Positions 62,162 through 64,000 of a stretch of 64,000 nucleotides of DNA are shown piece by piece. A program made the position numbers and the translations under genes. Location: positions 2,170,001 to 2,234,000 of the forward strand of contig NZ_CP025815.1 of the NCBI RefSeq assembly GCF_003352045.1. The letters run 5' to 3'. Positions within the stretch are counted from its first letter, which is position 1. The number at the start of each line of letters is the position of its first letter. The DNA is from Sulfitobacter sp. JL08 (lineage in GTDB: Bacteria > Pseudomonadota > Alphaproteobacteria > Rhodobacterales > Rhodobacteraceae). The notes beneath the pieces were generated by a model, which worked only from the letters and a program-made list of their open reading frames with translations, did no database searches and was not told the DNA's origin.

Positions 62162-63402
62162 GCGGCGACCGATGCGTATTTGGACACCGGCGTTTCGATC
62201 CGCGAACGGGATGCGGGCCGCCCCGCATAGCGGTCTTTCAACGTCACCGGCCCTGCGGTGATCCGGAAGTAATCATAGTCCCTTGGCCGATCGAACGCGC
62301 ACAGATACTGGAAATGCAGCCGGAAAAACCGCCAGCGCAACTCTTTCCAGCGCGCGGCACTCAGGCTTTGGGTAAAGGCCGCTGAAAATACCAGAGGCCA
62401 GCGTTTGCCTTTCGTCGCGACCCCCGACACCGCCACCGGATCGCACAGCGCAAAGGCGCACCCGTCCCCCGGCGCCGAAACATCGACCCACACCAGTTCA
62501 TTCCGCGTTGACAGAAACTGTAAATCGGCGCGCAACCGGTGCGCCCGGGGCAAGAACGACACCATCGGCACCACCTGCCCCAGCGACAGAAACGCCAGAT
62601 GCGGCCCCTTTGGCGGCACCCGCCCTGCGCGGATCAGATCCGACAGGATCGACACGGCCAGATGCGCCCCCGAAGAATGACCCACGACCAGAACCTCGTC
62701 CACATCGGTATCCAAAGCGGCGGCAATCGCATCGCCGAATTGCGCCATGCGCTGTTCCAGTTCGGGAGGATAGGCACCGCGCGATTGCGCTGAATAGGCG
62801 TAATCATGCATCAGGTAATAGGCGAACAGCTTGTTGTCTTTGGCCTTGAACCAGCGCAGCGCCGCCACGGCTGCACCCAGCCCCGCCACCAGCGCCAGTG
62901 CGTTACCGGCCACTCCGGCCGACGGCATTACCGCATCAATCCCACGCGCCAGACCGGCCCGCACCAGCGCGGCCAGCGCGACCGCCAGCGCCAGTTGCCC
63001 CAGCAACATGCCCACCGGATAAAGCGCCGCGATCACCGGCCCTTTGCGCAACCGCATCAGCCGCCACAACGCACCGGTGCTGAAATAGGTCCACGCGGTG
63101 CGCACCAGTTGCGCATAGGTTCCCGGAATGGTGCCAGCCATGCTGGCGCGCACGATATCGGACCACAGAAGTACATCGAATTCCGCCGACACCTGCGCGC
63201 CGTCCATATCGCCCGCAACGTGCCAGCCAAAGGTATCACCTACTGTTTTCGGTTTCAGATCAAGGCTGTATCCGGATATCTTCGCCTGATCCGCGCCTTC
63301 GCGCCGATACAGTTCACGATAGCGGCGCGGGTGAAAGGGATCATAACCGGGAATATAGAAAACCCGCCTTTTGCGCACCTGATTGGGTGGGGTCCTGTCC
63401 AT
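62158..63402 (-). CDS. Membrane-anchored alpha/beta hydrolase-like protein, coupled to P450
   Basis: A 414-aa protein. The N-terminus starts with RRVFYIPGYDPFHPRRYREL, a PGYDP oxyanion-type strand. Two hydrophobic segments in the middle (GPVIAALYPVGMLLGQLALA, AGVAGNALALVAGLGAAVAA) should span the membrane. A nucleophile elbow VLVVGHSSGAHLAVSILSDL follows, with a terminal basic region. I recognise no named family. It is transcribed with the P450 gene, suggesting that one prepares the substrate of the other. Confidence 0.78.
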   Translation of the reverse strand: MDRTPPNQVRKRRVFYIPGYDPFHPRRYRELYRREGADQAKISGYSLDLKPKTVGDTFGWHVAGDMDGAQVSAEFDVLLWSDIVRASMAGTIPGTYAQLVRTAWTYFSTGALWRLMRLRKGPVIAALYPVGMLLGQLALAVALAALVRAGLARGIDAVMPSAGVAGNALALVAGLGAAVAALRWFKAKDNKLFAYYLMHDYAYSAQSRGAYPPELEQRMAQFGDAIAAALDTDVDEVLVVGHSSGAHLAVSILSDLIRAGRVPPKGPHLAFLSLGQVVPMVSFLPRAHRLRADLQFLSTRNELVWVDVSAPGDGCAFALCDPVAVSGVATKGKRWPLVFSAAFTQSLSAARWKELRWRFFRLHFQYLCAFDRPRDYDYFRITAGPVTLKDRYAGRPASRSRIETPVSKYASVAA

Positions 63403-63456
63403 CCTGCTCCTCGCTCTGGCGCAAGGCTAGCGCGATTTTCCGGCAAGAGTAAGGCT

Positions 63457-64000
63457 CTATCCAAGCGTCGCCAAGGCAGGGAAGCGTTCCAGCAACCAAT
63501 AGGAAAACGAACTGAATGCCCCGGTGACCAGCGCCAGACCGACAAGGATCAGCAACACACCCATCATCCGTTCGATCAGCTTCATATGCGGCTTTAGCCG
63601 GTTCATCACGCCCATCGCGCGGGTCAGGAACATTGCCGCCAGCAAGAACGGCAGGCCCAGACCCAGCGCATAGATGCCCAGCAACATGGTGCCGCGCGCC
63701 ACCGAAGCCTCGGATGCGGCAAGCGACAGGATCGCGCCAAGCTGCGGCCCGATGCACGGTGTCCAGCCAAAGGCAAAGGCCAGCCCCAGAATATAGGCGC
63801 CGAACGATGTGCCGCCGTGATCACCGGCTTCAATCCGCGCCTCGCGGTCCAGAAAGGGAATGCGGAAAATACCCAGAAAATGCGCCCCGAAGATAATCAC
63901 AACCACGCCTGAAATCTGCGCGAAAAGCTGTTGGTTTTGCAGGAAAAACGCCCCGAACGCCGACGCGGTAAAGCCCAGGAACAAAAACACCGTCGACAGG
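63457..64000 (-). CDS. ccdA: Cytochrome c biogenesis protein CcdA (partial, start off window)
   Basis: The C-terminal 177 or more residues of a CcdA/DsbD-type membrane protein that passes electrons from thioredoxin to the periplasm for cytochrome c assembly. It shows LGFTASAFGAFFLQNQ, the FGWTPCIGPQLGAILSLAAS motif with the redox Cys, and four or more membrane segments. The frame is open through the end of the window; a GTG at 63990 is internal, because LST precedes it in frame as in full-length CcdA proteins. Confidence 0.88.
   Translation of the reverse strand, partial: LSTVFLFLGFTASAFGAFFLQNQQLFAQISGVVVIIFGAHFLGIFRIPFLDREARIEAGDHGGTSFGAYILGLAFAFGWTPCIGPQLGAILSLAASEASVARGTMLLGIYALGLGLPFLLAAMFLTRAMGVMNRLKPHMKLIERMMGVLLILVGLALVTGAFSSFSYWLLERFPALATLG

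Noticed and set aside
1-64000. CRISPR array or CRISPR-associated genes
   Set aside because: No regularly spaced direct repeats were seen; the repeat family is dispersed with coding genes between copies.

Overview
The window looks like a chromosomal segment of a marine Rhodobacteraceae (roseobacter-type alphaproteobacterium). The evidence is a circularly permuted two-piece tmRNA gene, an alphaproteobacterial SspB, a DmdA/AcuI locus for dimethylsulfoniopropionate (DMSP), TrgA, a VPLPA-CTERM protein, and the fumC-DUF4169-RHH_4 order.

The window splits at a tRNA-Ser(GGA) gene near 35.1 kb. The left part (1-35 kb) is accessory DNA with weaker G/C bias at third codon positions, many regulators, several broken genes, one complete insertion sequence and a family of dispersed intergenic repeats. 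From 1 to about 11.6 kb, nearly everything on the minus strand concerns the envelope: a phospholipase D-like lipoprotein, a cupin protein, two translationally coupled MscS channels, an Omp85-type barrel, an RcnB-like protein, an OprB-type porin, a second barrel and a SYLF protein. A 1,174-bp IS5-family element with a TTAA target duplication sits 74 bp upstream of the Omp85-type gene. From 11.6 to 22.3 kb lie a frameshifted DUF3299 gene, a PhoD-like stub, an amidohydrolase with a divergent AraC regulator, an orphan phage terminase, a lipoprotein hydrolase, and an esterase/DUF1254/TetR group that contains a remnant of another DUF1254/DUF1214 gene. From 22.3 to 31.1 kb are single-function genes (GFA family, GNAT, histidine phosphatase, methyltransferase, LysR, DUF4242/HxlR, MaoC, class III cyclase) interspersed with the repeats. 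From 31.3 to 35.05 kb is a small integrative element at tRNA-Ser: tyrosine integrase, an unknown 368-aa protein, an AlpA-like protein and three small genes.

The right part (35-64 kb) is denser, more G/C-rich and looks like core genome. It starts with an AI-2E family transporter, a DUF3772-MscS channel coupled to cysteine synthase, a GGCT-NUDIX fusion, TrgA, cyclopropane-fatty-acid synthase, photolyase and a class V aminotransferase. The DMSP locus follows: a BCCT transporter, acuI and dmdA, then DinB, DUF1326 and DUF2182 genes. A divergent GntR/FCD regulator has a perfect operator-like palindrome at its start codon. Next come the tmRNA gene with a strong promoter, a VPLPA-CTERM surface protein beside a glycosyltransferase broken by one stop codon, a rhodanese-ChrB/ChrA chromate module, SspB (the ClpXP adaptor for tmRNA-tagged proteins), fumarase C with two small coupled genes, a cytochrome P450 coupled to a membrane-anchored alpha/beta hydrolase, and a CcdA gene cut by the window end.

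I found no CRISPR array, rRNA or recognisable multi-gene defence system. The best leads for something undescribed are the 368-aa protein carried by the tRNA-Ser element, the dispersed repeat family, the hydrolase-P450 pair, and the DUF2182-DUF1326-DinB genes joined to dmdA.
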